From Ovis canadensis (lineage: Eukaryota > Chordata > Mammalia > Artiodactyla > Bovidae): a stretch of 64,000 nucleotides of DNA. Position numbers and translations under genes: made by a program. The notes beneath the pieces are model-generated. The model ran no database searches and was not told the origin of the DNA. It worked only from the letters and a program-made list of their open reading frames with translations. This document shows positions 22,801-35,029 of the stretch, piece by piece. Position 1 is the first letter of the stretch. Every line of letters begins with the position of its first letter. The DNA lies in NCBI RefSeq assembly GCF_042477335.2, contig NC_091251.1, positions 83,591,501 to 83,655,500 of the forward strand, read 5' to 3'.

Positions 22801-23254
22801 CCTTGATGCAAAGCATCCCTGGATGTCTAAGTTGTTTAAGTGAATGGCAGCGTGTTCTCTATGACCTGTACTGACAAGTGTGCCTGCTGTTAACCTCGTT
22901 CTCACGCATTTCCTCACCAGGTCACGTGTCCTCCAGCAGGACTGAGTCCTGAGATTCCCCTATTCAGCCCTTCATGTGCCCTCTGACCTCACTCATCTGG
23001 CCTCACTAATGTGGGCAGGGCCCACCTCTGCTGGTTTCTTGGTGCCCTCCCCCAGGGCTTGGCATGGGGACAGGGCCACCGAGGGTGCCTGCCACTCATG
23101 TGCTGCTTGAACACACTCCCTTATGGTGGCTCATGGCCCTCCCAACCCCACTGCTTCCTCCAGCCCCTCCACATCTACCTTTCCCACACTCCTCTCCATG
23201 TCCCCAAGAAGAGCTATGCTTGATTACCAGCTCAGGGAATCCACCCTGCAGAGG
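19890..23254. other. Unique sequence; no gene recognised, possible regulatory DNA
   Basis: This 3.4-kb block has no young repeat and no recognised exon. The part at 21600-22150 is GC-richer with several CpGs (for example CGGGGGCGCGCACGAG near 21707) and forkhead/SOX-like motifs (GTAAATAAACAA near 21858, GTTATTGTTTTTGG near 21968). A G-rich run at 22541-22562 could form a quadruplex. Short frames (22695-22312 minus, 23064-23387 plus) show no known motif. Confidence 0.4.
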
Positions 23255-23397
23255 AGGGCATCCAGTCTCTGGAATCAGAACTGAATGCCAGGCCCATGTC
23301 TGCCACTTATACCTGTGTACCCTAAACTTATTTCTCAATCTCTCTTCATCTGTAAAAACAGAGGATCAGTGCTGCCATGAGTCTTAAATTGTCCTAA
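23255..23397 (+). repeat. MIR SINE remnant
   Basis: CAGTCTCTGGAATCAGAACTG, GTCTGCCACTTATACCTGTG and CTCTCTTCATCTGTAAAA follow the order of a sense MIR. It is directly abutted by BovB at 23419. Confidence 0.75.
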
Positions 23398-23418
23398 ACG
23401 ATAGAATCTGCTCTTCTT

Positions 23419-23947
23419 CAGTTCAGTTCAGTTGCTCAGTCGTGTCCGACTCTTTGTGACCCCATGAATCACAGCACGCCAGGCCTCCCTGTCTATCACC
23501 AGCTCCTGGAGTTCACCCAAACTCATGTGTCTCAAGTTGGTGATGCCATCCAGCCATCTCATCCTCTGTTGTCCCCTTCTCCTCCTGCCCCCAATCCCTC
23601 CCAGCATCAAGGTCTTTTCCAGTGAGTCAACTCTTCACACAAGGTGGCCAAAGTATTGGAGTTTCAGCCTCAACATCAGTCCTTCCAGTGAACACCCAGG
23701 ACTGGTCTCCTTTAGGATGGACTGGTTGGATCTCCTTGCAGTCCAAGGGACTCGCAAGAGTCTTTTCCAGCACCACAGTTTAAAAGCATCAGTTCTTCAG
23801 CACTCAGCTTTCTTCACAGTCCAACTCTCACATCCATATATGACCACTGGAAAAACCATAGCCTTGACTAGACAGACCTTTGTTGGCAAAGTGATATCTC
23901 TGCTTTTCAATATGCTATCTAGGTTGGTCATAACTTTCCTTCCAAAG
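23419..23947 (-). mobile_element. BovB LINE 3' fragment
   Basis: Antisense BovB 3' end with CAGTTCAGTTCAG tail repeats at its low-coordinate end and 5' truncation at about 23947, inside the codons for [10 protein letters not shown]. Short frames on minus (23610-23428; 24081-23797) encode pieces of the C-terminal region. No clear target duplication. Confidence 0.94.
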
Positions 23948-24333
23948 ACACCCAATTTTAGAGAAATTTTAAAAGGAACAAATTCCTTTCTGCTGGGGTT
24001 CCTTTTAAAGTTAACAGGGTTGGGGGCCCTCCCAAACTTTTTCTTAGAGCTTTCATTGTATCTAAGAGAATGTATCTGCATCCAAAATGAATTCTAGAAG
24101 GAAAAGAACAGAAAGGAAGTAGAAGTTTGCCAGGCGCTCAGGATGGAAGTGCTTAAATGCAGTTCTATTTGCTATGATCTGTGTGTCTATGGACCGTGGG
24201 GATCAGCTTTACCCATTGAAAGATTATGATGGTTGATTGTTCCCTGATGCTGGCTTTTACTATGATGGGAGGTGTCCTCTGAGGTTGCACCTATTGCCTT
24301 CATTCATCTTGTCTTTTTCTCTCTGTGCCTCAT

Positions 24334-24538
24334 ACTAAGTCACTTCAGTTGTGTCTGACTCTTTGTGACACTATGGACCGTAGCCCACCAGGCTCCTCTG
24401 TCCATGAGATTTCCCAGGCAAGAATACTGGATTGAGTTGCCATGCCCTCCTCCAGGGGATCTGCCCGACCCGGAGATTGAACCCACGTCTGTTACATCGC
24501 CCGCATTGGGCGTGTTCTTTTCCACCAGCACCACCTGG
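24334..24538 (-). mobile_element. Bov-tA SINE
   Basis: Antisense Bov-tA. CTAAGTCACTTCAGTTGTGTC is at the tail end, GGCAAGAATACTGGATTGAG in the body and CACCAGCACCACCTGG at the tRNA end. The last bases of the head are missing. Confidence 0.92.
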
Positions 24539-24775
24539 TAAACATGGTTTGGTCTTTCTTCAAACTCTGTTTCTCTGCGCCTTTCTTCTGACTCCACACT
24601 CTAGATCCTAACTGGAAGGCACTCCCCCCACCTGGGGGGAGGGATTGTGTCTTGGCTTTGGAGGAAGAAGTTGGTAAAATAATTCTGTCTTTTCGATGCT
24701 CAGGTCTCCCCACTATCCTAATATCATTGGTTGGGAAAAAGCACTTCAGGGTCTGGAAAGAGATTGTTGCCTTAA

Positions 24776-24890
24776 GTATTAGTTGCTCAGTCATGTCCAA
24801 CTCTTTGCAATCCTGTGGACTGTAGCCCACCAGGTTTCTCTATCCATGGGATTCTCCAGTCAAGAATACTAGAGTGGGTTGCCATGCCCT
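24776..24890 (-). mobile_element. Bov-tA SINE, truncated
   Basis: Only the tail-proximal half of an antisense Bov-tA is present (TAGTTGCTCAGTCATGTCCA through GGTTGCCATGCCC). The tRNA head is absent, so this is a 5'-truncated insertion. Confidence 0.9.
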
Positions 24891-24892
24891 TA

Positions 24893-27800
24893 GAGGAAGT
24901 GAAAAGAAAAACTGGTTAGAAATAAGTGTCTATTTTCTACCAATGAGAGCACCCCTGTGCTTAGGCATCATTTTCCAACAAAAATGGTTTATGCACAAAG
25001 TGCCTATACTGCTATTACTCAGGGAGGGTTGGTCCAAGGCCTTCTCGAGAGAAGAGCCAGGAAGAGATTATGAAATCCAAAATGTAATTTCTTTCATGAA
25101 ATGGTGCCCAGTTCTACAGACTTGCATTACTATAGACTACCAAAGGTTATTTACTTGAAGCCTACTAAGAACCATTAAGCACTACTAAGCTTCTGAACTA
25201 CATTTCTTCATAGTATAAAATATAATGCAATGTGAAATACTTACATATTAAATTATAAAATAAAGATGCATGAGAAATAGGTATTATATATAATATAGTA
25301 TAAACTCATGTGTTCAAGTTTATAATGTTTTTACAAAGTGAATGAAAAATTCTTGTTTATTCCTCTAATTTTTTTTAATCATTACTGAGTTTTGCATTTT
25401 TTCTTCTCAAAAGGGGGAACAGGCAGAGGGTCTGTGAGGACTTCTGCCAGGTCTAAGTTGGCCATAGTCAAAAAAGTTTGAGGGTGCCATCCAGAGAAAG
25501 GACACTGCAATTAATTTCCCCCAGCTTCCTCTTTTCTCCTTAGAGTGGTTTGAGAATTAATGGTTGGACAATGAAGCATTTCTGCATCCCCACACAGGAA
25601 ATGGTAGAGAAGTTCTAAGTGTGATGGTGTAAACATATTATCATCTGAGACAGAAATAGTTGCCTTGTCCACCCAAAGGTACTGTGAGCATATGGGTTGG
25701 TTTTCTTTTCATCTCCATTTACTATCTGCAGTTTCCCTTTAATAAAAGAACAGAGAAAAGAAAACTAATCCAGCAGTTTAGGCTTCTCCTCTATTATAAG
25801 GAGAAGAAAAATTCAAAGAAAAAAATCAGTGGAATATTTTACTTGCAAGCTTTTAGAAGATACATATAAACAGAGATCAAAGGAAGGCAGAGACACCAGG
25901 AGACATGGTTGATTATATCCTTCCAACAGTGGTAATTGTGCCTCAATTTGCAGGGAAATAGGTTCCCTTTCACAGCCCTGATGATGTGAGCTGTGGCCGA
26001 GACTGGAACACATACGGCGCATCCCAGGGCTCCAGCATGGGGGCTTTAGTGGGCTCTGCTGTGTTGTAGTGAGCAGGGCCCTGCCCCCGCCCCCAGCACT
26101 TCACAGAGTTCCAGGCGGACTTGGTGTCTGTGGCAGGATCTGGGTCTGGGTCCTCCTGGCTTCTCATCAGCCCAGAGGCAGAGCACCCACAGAGAAACAC
26201 AGACACTCCACTTGCCATTTGCAGTGGCGGTGCTTTGTATCTACATTTTTTTAGTTACAAAATATACATATATTGTACCAGAGTTGGAAAATTCTAAACC
26301 ATATAAAAAAGAAAATAAATACCATCATAATCCCTGTACTCGAGGGTAACCACTGTTGAAATGCTGGTCCTGCTTCTTTCAGTCCTGTGTGTGCGTGTGT
26401 ATATGTACATCTTCATGCAGTCAGTCACCCACAAGGATTTCACAGCCCCTCATGTTTCTGATGAGGCTCAAGCCTGCTGCATGTTCTCCAGAAGCCCAAA
26501 GGCTTTCCTGGTGTTCTGGAAATTCCAGGAGTCTCATGGCCTCTGGATCACCTCAGATTTCCAAGCATCTGTTTCTACAGCCATTTTAACTGCGTTGTTC
26601 TGCATTTCATGGACCTAGATGAATACAAAGTCTTTCTTTGGATTTCCATCCCAAACGTCCACTCACACAAAGCGTTTATTGTGAAAATGGACTTTACTGA
26701 AACTGGCAGGTGGGGCAGAGTTAGAGTTCAGCTTGCAGCCATAGTAGCACCTACAAATGGAGTGCCAGGCATCTTTGTGCCCTGCAGGCAGCCCAACACC
26801 ACCCTCCCGCACCCCCACCCCCTACCCCCCAGCCCTGTGGGGAATGTCTGACTCTGGGGATCTGGGACTCATATCTTCAGCTCTCTCCTCCACCTTTGGT
26901 TCCATACCCCCTTCTCCCCCGCAAGCCAACATAGCCCCCAAAACCTCCTGTTGTTTTGCACCTTTCAACAACAGACCCTCAAGTGCTCTTTCCTAATACA
27001 AGGGGTTTGTGAATGAATTTTCTTAAACAAGAACCTTTCTTCTTCCAGTAACTGTTAAAATAACAAAAATCTTAAGATCATACTCTCTATACATCTTTAT
27101 TCTGTTTTTTTAAATTGACCATTACATTTTTAACACTTTCTCTGTCACTAAACCGTTAATGACACAGTACTTCATTAAATAGATGCATTCATTTCACTAG
27201 TCTGCTATGGTGGGGCAGTCTTTGCTTTGGGGAAATTTATAAAGCAGAAGTAATGAGCTCAAAGGGGTGTGAATATTCTTAAGGTCTAATACTAATTGCC
27301 AGATTGTCCTCCAGAAAGGTTAGGTCAATTTGCATACTCCCCAGCTCTAAAGGAGAGTGTCAAGTAACATGATTCTTTAAATGATTTGCTAATTTGGCAC
27401 TGGCTGTGTTAGAGATTATTTCAGGGCAGCAAAATGCCTGGTTACTCAGCGCCTCAGAGAGCCTGAGGCATGGAGGGAGTTCTTGGCCTGGCTGGACTCC
27501 AGGACCCCAGGGTGGGTCCACAAACCTCTCAGGACCTCTAGTGCCACTGCCTCACCCAGGCGAGGACACCCACTTCCTTGGGTAACCCGAGCAGGCCCTT
27601 GCCCCTGCCCCCTTCCCTTGGAGAGGTAACATTCCCTGGGCAGCTCCCTGTCCACCTTGGGTATGCTGCCCTTGGCCAGGCTTCCTAGCCATTCCTCAAC
27701 AGAGAAGGAAGGCACTGGGCACTCCACCTTCTTCCTGGCTCAGGGGGAAACAAGGTCTAGACCCACCAAACTCATTTCTTTCTCCCTCATTGGAGCTTAA

Positions 27801-29955
27801 ACATGATCAAGAGCATCAGCTCCCCCATTGCCCATCCTTCCCATAGAGTGTTTCAAGGGCTCTGCTTTCCCTTCCCCTGAGGTCAGAGGGCTGCCAACAG
27901 AGCCTTGGAGCTCATCTTTCCTTCCCATACCCCTTTCTTTCCTTTCTGGAGGTGAGAGAGATCCGGGGAATCTGAGCCCTTCCCCCCTTCACAGTTAGGA
28001 CAGTGGTTAAGTTGCACTTTTCCCACTTAGCAGAGCACATGTGTACACAGGCAGCCGAGACACTGGCCATCCAGCCTATTTTTAAACAGACTAAAAATAC
28101 TGACTTACCTCAGAGGACTGTGCTGAAGGGGCTTGTTTAGGGTATCGGATGAACCTTTACAAATATAAAATGCTTTGCGTCACCCTGCTCTTAACGCCCA
28201 CCATACAGGTTCCTCTGCTGGGAGCCAAGCAGGAAGAGATTTGTAAACTCAGGCTGGCAGAGGGATGGGGGTAATGGGCAGCCTGGGTTTCGTGCTGCTC
28301 TGCGTGATTCAGCCTCTCTAGACCCTGGACGACCCTGGGGGCAGACCCTGAATTGCCGGGCTCAGTATAGGGCCCCATAAGTGTTGGTGGTTGGCTAGGA
28401 CCATGCAGGTGATGGAGGCCAACTGCCAGAGATGCTGTGATCTCTGATACCTCTGTTGCGCCCAGGCATACCCATGTCCCCCTCCTGCCCCAAGTCCTTC
28501 CACAGTGTCCCTGGACCCGTCCCCACCTTGGGATATCAGCTGCCCAAGCATAAGGCTTGGCTGTTGCAGGGCGGAGGAAGGTCAAGTGCTCTTCTGTTCC
28601 AGGTCAGGCCCTTTGGATTTAACCTTGAGGCAGAGGATCAGCTGCCCTGGCAACCCGCAGCTCCTTTCTGCAGCAATACCTCCTGCAAAGGTAGCTCGGC
28701 ACGTCCTTGGCTGCTGGCTTCCCGGGGCGATAAAAATAGCTGAGGCCCTGCAGCTGCTGAATGATGAGTTCTGGAAGATGATTGATTCTCACAGCTGAGC
28801 CCTGGGGTCAGTGAGCGCTGCACAGGCAGAGGGGCCTGGGGTGAAGGCTGGGCTCGGCCCTGGGCCGCTATAGATAGAGCTGTTGACAGAGGGATCCAGG
28901 CTCTCTGCACCTGAGGAGAACACAGTGTTAGCTAATTAAAAGGAACTGCAAAGGGCTCTAGTGGAAGGCAGACCATGCACCATTTTCTTTTAGGTCAGAG
29001 TTGACTTTTTTTTGATAAGTGCATCATCTCCACACCTTCATGTGGAACAAGGTTCCCACCAGGGCAGGAGTTATTTCCAGGAAAAGTGATAGGGTGATAA
29101 AGCGACAGGAGCCCATCTTCCCCTGAAACAATGCTGAGGAGCTGGCTGGGCTTATGAAACACCCTAGGGACACAGATGTCAGGCAACTCCCTACGGCCTG
29201 AAGTCACCCCCTGCCCCTCCCTTAGGTTGCAGCAGGGCTCTGCTCGCCTTGCCAGGGGCCTGGGCCTGGGCCATTGACCTGGGCTGCTCCGGTTCTTCAT
29301 GGTGATCTAAGGTGAACTGTGCCCATGGAGCTCCTGGCTCCACTCCCCTAACAGAGTAGCTTTGAAGCTGGGTCCCACATCACTGGGCTGCTGGGCTGCT
29401 GCACAAGTAAACAGCTGGACGGGTGATGTTGCACAGCTGGACCAGACCTGGACAATTCAGAGATAGGGCCATGTGTGTTTACAGTGCATGCTCTTCAGGC
29501 GATCTATAGCTCAGTGTGTTCTGTAAAGCACCAATAATAAGGTTTCAGAGACAGAAGGAGAGAGAGAGAAGAAATTGCTGGAGGAAGGAGAAATGAAGAG
29601 GCAAATGTGAAAGAATATGCTTTCCCATGAGGTTATTAAAAAGATGATGAGTTGATGAGGTGGCCAGACACAGAATATCATCCAGATGGCCGCTCCCCAG
29701 GAGAAGACGCAGGACTGTAATCGGAGCAGAGGGCTGGGAGGGACCTACTGGTTTCTGTGAAAGAAACTAACAAAAAAAGACTCTGCAGAGAAGCCTGGGT
29801 TAGGACCACAGACTGGAAGGAGAAGGGACCCTCTCTTTGTCTTTTATGCCACCTGTTGGGCATCTAGGTGTGTCTTTGTCTCTCTGGAGACACAGGAGTT
29901 GGACAAACTCATGCAGTCCCTTCCTCACTGTTCTTTGCTCAGAGGTGGGATTGTG
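24893..29955. other. Unique sequence with old LINE traces; no gene recognised
   Basis: No gene recognised. The segments 26228-26400 and 27110-27370 resemble the 3' ends of old mammalian L1 copies, for example AATTGCCAGATTGTCCTCCAG, which belongs to the antisense of such elements. The family is uncertain. The part at 27400-28900 is GC-rich. It contains GGGGCGATAAAAATAGC near 28724, TATAGATAGAGC near 28869 and TTAGCTAATTAAAAGG near 28927, the last a homeodomain-type TAATTA core. Frames such as 28585-28157 (minus, 142 codons) show no known motif. Confidence 0.4.
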
Positions 29956-29958
29956 CAT

Positions 29959-30167
29959 GTTAAGTTGCTTCAGTCATGTTTGACTCTCTGCAACACCATG
30001 GGCTGTAGCCCACCAGGCTCCTCCATGGGATTCTCCAGGCAAGGATACTGGGAGTGGGTTGCCATTTCCTCCTCCAGGAGATCTTCCCAACTCAGGAATC
30101 GAAACCACATCTCATATCTCCTGTTTTGGCAGGCAGATTCTTCAACCGTAGCACCACCTGGGAAGTG
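29959..30167 (-). mobile_element. Bov-tA SINE
   Basis: Antisense Bov-tA from TTAAGTTGCTTCAGTCATG to CACCACCTGGGAAGTGC. A short deletion is visible in the body: the usual CTCTGTCCATGG segment is shortened to CTCCATGG. Confidence 0.92.
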
Positions 30168-30201
30168 CAGAAAAGAAATTTCAGAACAGTAAGGAAACAA
30201 C

Positions 30202-30397
30202 CCCAGGGGCCTTCCCAGGTGGTCTAATTCTTAGGATTTCACCTTCCACTGCAGGGAGTGCTGGTTCGATCCCTGGTTGGGGATCTAAGATCCTATATGC
30301 CTCATGCCTGAAAATCCAAAAGTTAAAACAGGAACAATATTGTAACAGATTCAATAAAGACTTTAAAAATGATCCATACCAAAAAACCCAAACAAAC
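30202..30397 (+). mobile_element. CHR-2-type SINE
   Basis: Sense CHR SINE. The tRNA-like head GGGGCCTTCCCAGGTGGTC is followed by box B (TGGTTCGATCCCTGG), GGGGATCTAAGATCC and the family 3' end CAATAAAGACTTTAAAAATG. Near-identical AGGAAACAAC (30192-30201) and AGGAAAACAAC (30398-30408) flank it as a likely target duplication. It lies about 35 bp from the antisense Bov-tA on its left. Confidence 0.88.
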
Positions 30398-30409
30398 AGG
30401 AAAACAACT

Positions 30410-31089
30410 TCACAGGTCACCTCCAGGCCCATTCCTGACATTTGTGGGGGAAAAATGGAGAGTCCTTCTCTGGCAAATCCACCTCTGTCCACACAGTGAG
30501 GGTCCTCCACACACACACTTTATGACACCCCAGCCCTAGCTCTGGCTCTCCATCCCACCAAATCACCACCACTTGGCCACTGCCTGGGGCCAGGAGAGTG
30601 CACATGGGCTACCCTTTGGAGGTCAGACCTGGGAAGAATGCACAGGCTGAGGCCATTTGGACCTGGAATTTCCAGGTTCCAGTTCCCTAGAACAAGCTTA
30701 GAGGTGGTGGGATGGGGTGATGGGTGTCACTGAATCTAGGTGGACACATCCTCTTGGTCACACAGACTTTTTATTGCCTCATAGAAAGTGGTGTGACCCA
30801 GGAAGGTGAAAATGGGGCCCTTAAAGGGTAGGGTTGAAGGCAGGAACCCCAGTTGCTCAAGTCTAACTGGTGCTGAGTACATCAAACTGAAGCTGTCCAA
30901 AACAGGATGAATTCCCACCAGATCGATTCCTCTCCTTGCATTCTGCCTCAGTGCCATCTTCCTCCCCCAGGGAACCCTGGGAGTCTAACTCCTTCCCCAT
31001 CTCTGGAGCAGCGTTCAGGTCTAGGAATTCCAGCTCCTCCAGAATCTTCCTTCTCTTTCAGCCCTTGGCTACAACCCAGTGAGAACTCT
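30410..31089. other. Unique sequence; nothing recognised
   Basis: Non-repetitive DNA between a CHR SINE and an L2 remnant. No gene or motif could be supported. Confidence 0.4.
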
Positions 31090-31700
31090 CACTTGTGCCT
31101 GGACTGATTTCCTGGTCTCCTGGCTTGATCTGCTCCCGTCCGATTTCCACACTGCCACCCCAGCAGTTTTTCCCCACTGTGAGTATGACCTCTCTGCCTT
31201 CTGCCCTACTTTAAGCTCTTCAGGAGCTTTCTGTGCCAGAAGGATCAAATCCAAGCTCTTCAACCCAGCATACATATCTCCCTCTAACCCTCCTCTGCCC
31301 TCCTCCTCTCTCCCCTAGCCTCCAGCTCTCAAACCTAGCCGGATTCACTCACAGTGAGTACAGTGTACCCTTTCTGACCTCCTTGCCCCTTGCTCATTTT
31401 GCTCCTTCTGCCTGCAGTGTCCTTGCTTGGTCAGTGTATACTTTCTTTCTCCCAAATGGTAACCTTTTCAGCGCCCCCTACCATCTCTTTCCACCCCAGG
31501 TAAGACTGATCCCCTTATCTGTAACTGAACTGATGCTCAGAGCATAGCAGTTAACACATTTTCTGGTATTTACTTGTTTATGAGTCCTTTCTTTCCTAAC
31601 TAGCCTGTAAATTCCTGAAGGCAGGGGCTAAATTCTTCTTCTTGACATCCCTATGCTTGGCATGGGAGCATGTGTTGAACTGGAACAGAAAAGCATCCCT
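31090..31700 (+). repeat. L2 LINE 3' remnant
   Basis: Old L2 in sense. Pieces in the family order are GAAGGATCAAATCCAAGCTCTTCAA, TTGCCCCTTGCTCATTTTGC, CCTTCTGCCTGCAGTG, AACTAGCCTGTAAATTCCTGAAGGCAGGGGC and a final ATGCTTGGCATGG. The small plus-strand frames here (31079-31318, 31233-31547) are incidental. Confidence 0.75.
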
Positions 31701-31718
31701 GTGATAAGAAATCCTCCT

Positions 31719-31743
31719 CTTTACCACTGCACCACCTGGGAAG
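31719..31743 (-). repeat. 25-bp Bov-tA head fragment
   Basis: CTTTACCACTGCACCACCTGGGAAG is the reversed tRNA-derived head of Bov-tA, present without any of the rest of the element. Either a deletion removed the body or a very short piece was copied here. Confidence 0.65.
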
Positions 31744-32369
31744 ACCTGCTGCCACAATCAAATTGTGTGTTGATGTGCATATTTTGCTTCATTTGTACCA
31801 GATATCATATAGAACAATTCTGAAACAATAGGCAGGAACTGATCACGAAGTTCAGGCATGAATTCAAGACAGGGATGAGTCCATAAAAGGAGTCTTGCTG
31901 AGAACCTTTGGTGCCGCCAGCAGCTGGAAAGGCTCTCGGAGCCTGCAGAAGTTCCAGGGCTGTGGACTTCGTGTCTCAGTTGCCAGGGTCATCTCAGGAC
32001 AAAGGCCAGGTCAGTTACTTTGGCCACTTGGCTCTGCATCCACTTCCTCCAGTAGGGGCTTCTTCCTCACCCTTGGAAGGAGAGGGAGGGGGAAGGGTAG
32101 ACAGGTATGAAACCTACTCAGGCGGTCAAGGCCCAGCTGCCCATCTCATCCCTCCATGATACCTTGAATGTGGTAGTGCCAAAGATATAATCATGAGCAA
32201 GACACAGCCCTGCCATTGAAGGGCCCTCACTCAGCTTGGAAGACAGGGAAATAAACCAGTGGTAACCGTGGAGCAGAACACCTGCCAAGAAAGGGTGAAA
32301 TACTACATGATTGAAGGCCCCTGAGCATGCACTGCCCGCCTCCGTCGTATGACTCCTGGTCCTGTGTGC

Positions 32370-32735
32370 CCTTCACCTCACTCTTTTCTATTGCGGGGTC
32401 TCTGTCCTTGCTCACCTGCCTTCTCTGCACACCTCACCCCCTGCTGGCCCCTCCTCATCTTCCAGCTTCCGCTGACTATCATTCCTCACAGAGACCTTCA
32501 TTGCCTAGCCTGTGGCAACTTCTCCATTTTATTTCTTGACATTTGCTTTAAGCTTCTTGTTTATTTCCTTTAAAGCACTTACCAGGTGTGACTATTTCAT
32601 TTATTTAAACGTTATTATCTCTTAAATCCACAACAGAATAAGCTCCAACAGAGGCCGCATCCATCTTATTTTCTCTCGAGTGAACAGCATCTGGCACATA
32701 GTAGGGGCTCAAGAATCATTTATGAAGCAAGTGAA
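32370..32735 (+). repeat. L2 LINE 3' remnant
   Basis: A second sense L2 3' end. It has CTTGCTCACCTGCCTTCTCTGC, TTATCTCTTAAATCCACAACAGAATAAGCTCC and CAGCATCTGGCACATAGTAGGGGCTCAAGAA, the last being the typical L2 end. Confidence 0.75.
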
Positions 32736-33870
32736 GGAAAAAAGGACTCTTGTGAATCCTCTAGTGTCTGATGGGGGGAGATGTCACATAAGGCTTCCCA
32801 GAGACAGGACATTTGAGCAGGGACTTGAAGCATTGTTAAGTGTTTGCCAGATGGCAGGACCATCACAGGTGTACGAGCAGGGATACACGTAGCCCATCTG
32901 GGAGGGTAGGGAGGGGCACAACCGCTGTTGGCAGTCTGTCCCTTTTTGTGTACAGCCACTAACTGATGCATGGGGTGAGGTAAACTATTAAAAGTCTGTT
33001 TTGACACGTCGACCTCTTTGGCAAGCCCATTGAATTCAGCACACACGTTAAACAAATGCAGCACAGCTGAACAATTAGAACTCGGGAGCTATACTTGAGG
33101 GACCCAACAGGGACAACAAGGACACTCAAGTGACCTCAGATGATTCCGAAACCTGGGAAAAATACCCCGGCAAGCCCAAGTCATCTGATCATGAGACTCA
33201 TCTCCTGATCACCTCTGACTGCTTACAAAGAGCTGGCCAAGGACATTCCAACTCTTCCAGGCCATCAGGCCAAGTTCCCAGGGACAGCTAGCCACTCAGC
33301 TCTCTCCCCCATCACACTCAAGGGCTGCATCCCATCGGCTAGCAGACACCTGCCCCAGAGCCAGCAAAACCACCACCGCCTTTGTACGGGGCCACAGGGA
33401 GAGGCTGTGGTTGGCAGAGCCCAGTGATTTATGACCTCCAGGCTCACCACCAGCACTGTGCCAAGTCGAGTCTCCAACTTCCCCAGGCATGGTCTCTCAG
33501 TTCCAGTGATTTATGGATCCCGAGGGAGCCAGCCACTTTTTCCTTCTCCTCTTTCTGCACCCTCCTCCCAGGACAAACAGGTTTCATACCCTGTGTACCT
33601 ACTGCATGTGATGACAAAAAGAGGCTCCATTGGCCCATATCCTCTCTGCACCTGCTGTCAGGGGATGATGGCTGTTGATCGGCAGCCACATCCATTTCGC
33701 TGGCATTTCTTCAGCTCTTTGTGTGGTGTCTGGGCACCAGCCGTTGTGTTCTTTCTATGGCTTTGTCGGTTGCCAGGATCCACTTCCCACCTGCAGCAGG
33801 CCTGGCTCAAGACTGTGAGGTTGGGTTTTCTTTCTGTCCTTCTTTCTCTCTTTCCCTCCCCCATCTGTGT
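32736..33870. other. Unique sequence; nothing recognised
   Basis: No repeat or gene could be named. The plus-strand frame 33431-33877 (148 codons) ends in the neighbouring SINE and has no recognised domain. Confidence 0.4.
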
Positions 33871-33871
33871 G

Positions 33872-34072
33872 TATTAGTTGTTCAATCATGTCTAACTCTT
33901 TGAAACCCCGTGGACTGTAGCCCACTAGGCTCCTCTGTCCATGAGATTCTCCAGGCAAGCTTACTGGAGCGCCAGTTCCTTCTCCTGGGGGTCTTCCTAA
34001 TCCAGGGTTTGAACCCCGGCCTCCCATGTTGCAGGCAGATCCTTTACTATCTGAGCTACCAGGAAAACCCCT
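33872..34072 (-). mobile_element. Bov-tA SINE
   Basis: Antisense Bov-tA from TATTAGTTGTTCAATCATGTC to GAGCTACCAGGAAAACCCC. The sequence CCATCT occurs just outside both ends and may be the remains of a target duplication. Confidence 0.92.
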
Positions 34073-34784
34073 CCATCTATAAGAATCCATAAATCTTAGC
34101 TTGATTTCTTGGCATGAAGACCCAAAGGGTCTGAATTTCCTTCCAGGAGAGTTGAGCAGTCATAGTAGTTGCCCTGTCAGTGCTGCCCTTGAGCAGCTGG
34201 TAACCTGAACCTGCTCTGTTTGTGCTGTGCAGTGAGTGGGTCTTGAATTTCTTCCAAATCATGCCTTTACTCCAAGCGGTCACAGGAGAACAGGAAGACG
34301 GCACTCTTGCATTGCTCTCGGGTTCTATCGAGGCAGTGGTACCCTTGGGACCCAGAATGTGCAGAGGCACAGTCAAGACAGAGTGAGCAAGGGTAGGTAG
34401 TCCAGCACCATGGCTCTCATGCTCACCCTGCTGCAGAGCCTCTGTGTTCTGCTCAGAAGAGCGGACGTAAGCCAGCCCAGTTGGCTTTCAGCTCCAAAGG
34501 TGGCAGGCAGCAGCAGGACATGTCCGGTCTCAAGGTGGGGGGTGGGGGTGGGGTGCCAGGGCTGCTTCTCCAAGTGCACCAGGCTGCTGCCTGTAGCTGC
34601 CTTCCCTCTGGTTTCTGGTGGCCTCCCCAACCTCGAGGGGCCTGCCTATACTCCTTTCATCAGCAGAGCCAAACAAAGTGTGGGCTGGAGACTCTGGGAT
34701 GCTCTGGGGCCTCGTGGGGTGTGGGGAAGGTGCCCACAGTGCTTGATCCAGGAGTCCCTGCTCTCAGAATGATGGCATATTGTG
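34073..34784. other. Unique sequence with a G-rich quadruplex candidate
   Basis: No gene recognised. At 34536-34561 four G blocks separated by one to five bases fit an intramolecular G-quadruplex pattern. A short GT repeat (34781-34795) leads into the SINE. Confidence 0.5.
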
Positions 34785-34993
34785 TGTGTGTGTGTTCAGT
34801 CATGGCCTATTCTTTTGTGACCCCATGGACTATAGCCTGCCAGGCTCCTCTGTCCATGGAATTCTCCAGCCAAGAATACTGGAGTGGGTTGCCAAGTCCT
34901 CCTCTAGGAAATCTTCCCGACCCAAAGATTGAACTTGCCTCTCCTGCATTGCCAGGCAGGTTCTTTACCACTGCACCACCTGGGAAGCCTGAA
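34785..34993 (-). mobile_element. Bov-tA SINE with 11-bp target duplication
   Basis: Antisense Bov-tA (GTTCAGTCATGGCC through CCACTGCACCACCTGGGAAGC). A perfect 11-bp repeat, GGCATATTGTG, flanks it at 34774-34784 and 34994-35004. The GT repeat at its tail end is probably the element's simple-sequence tail. Confidence 0.95.
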
Positions 34994-35029
34994 GGCATAT
35001 TGTGGGGGATTAGTAATGTATGATACCAC

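Noticed and set aside
27394-28910. GC-rich cluster of short frames as possible exons
   Set aside because: No consistent frame, no splice-site series and no familiar protein sequence. GC-rich DNA alone lengthens chance frames.
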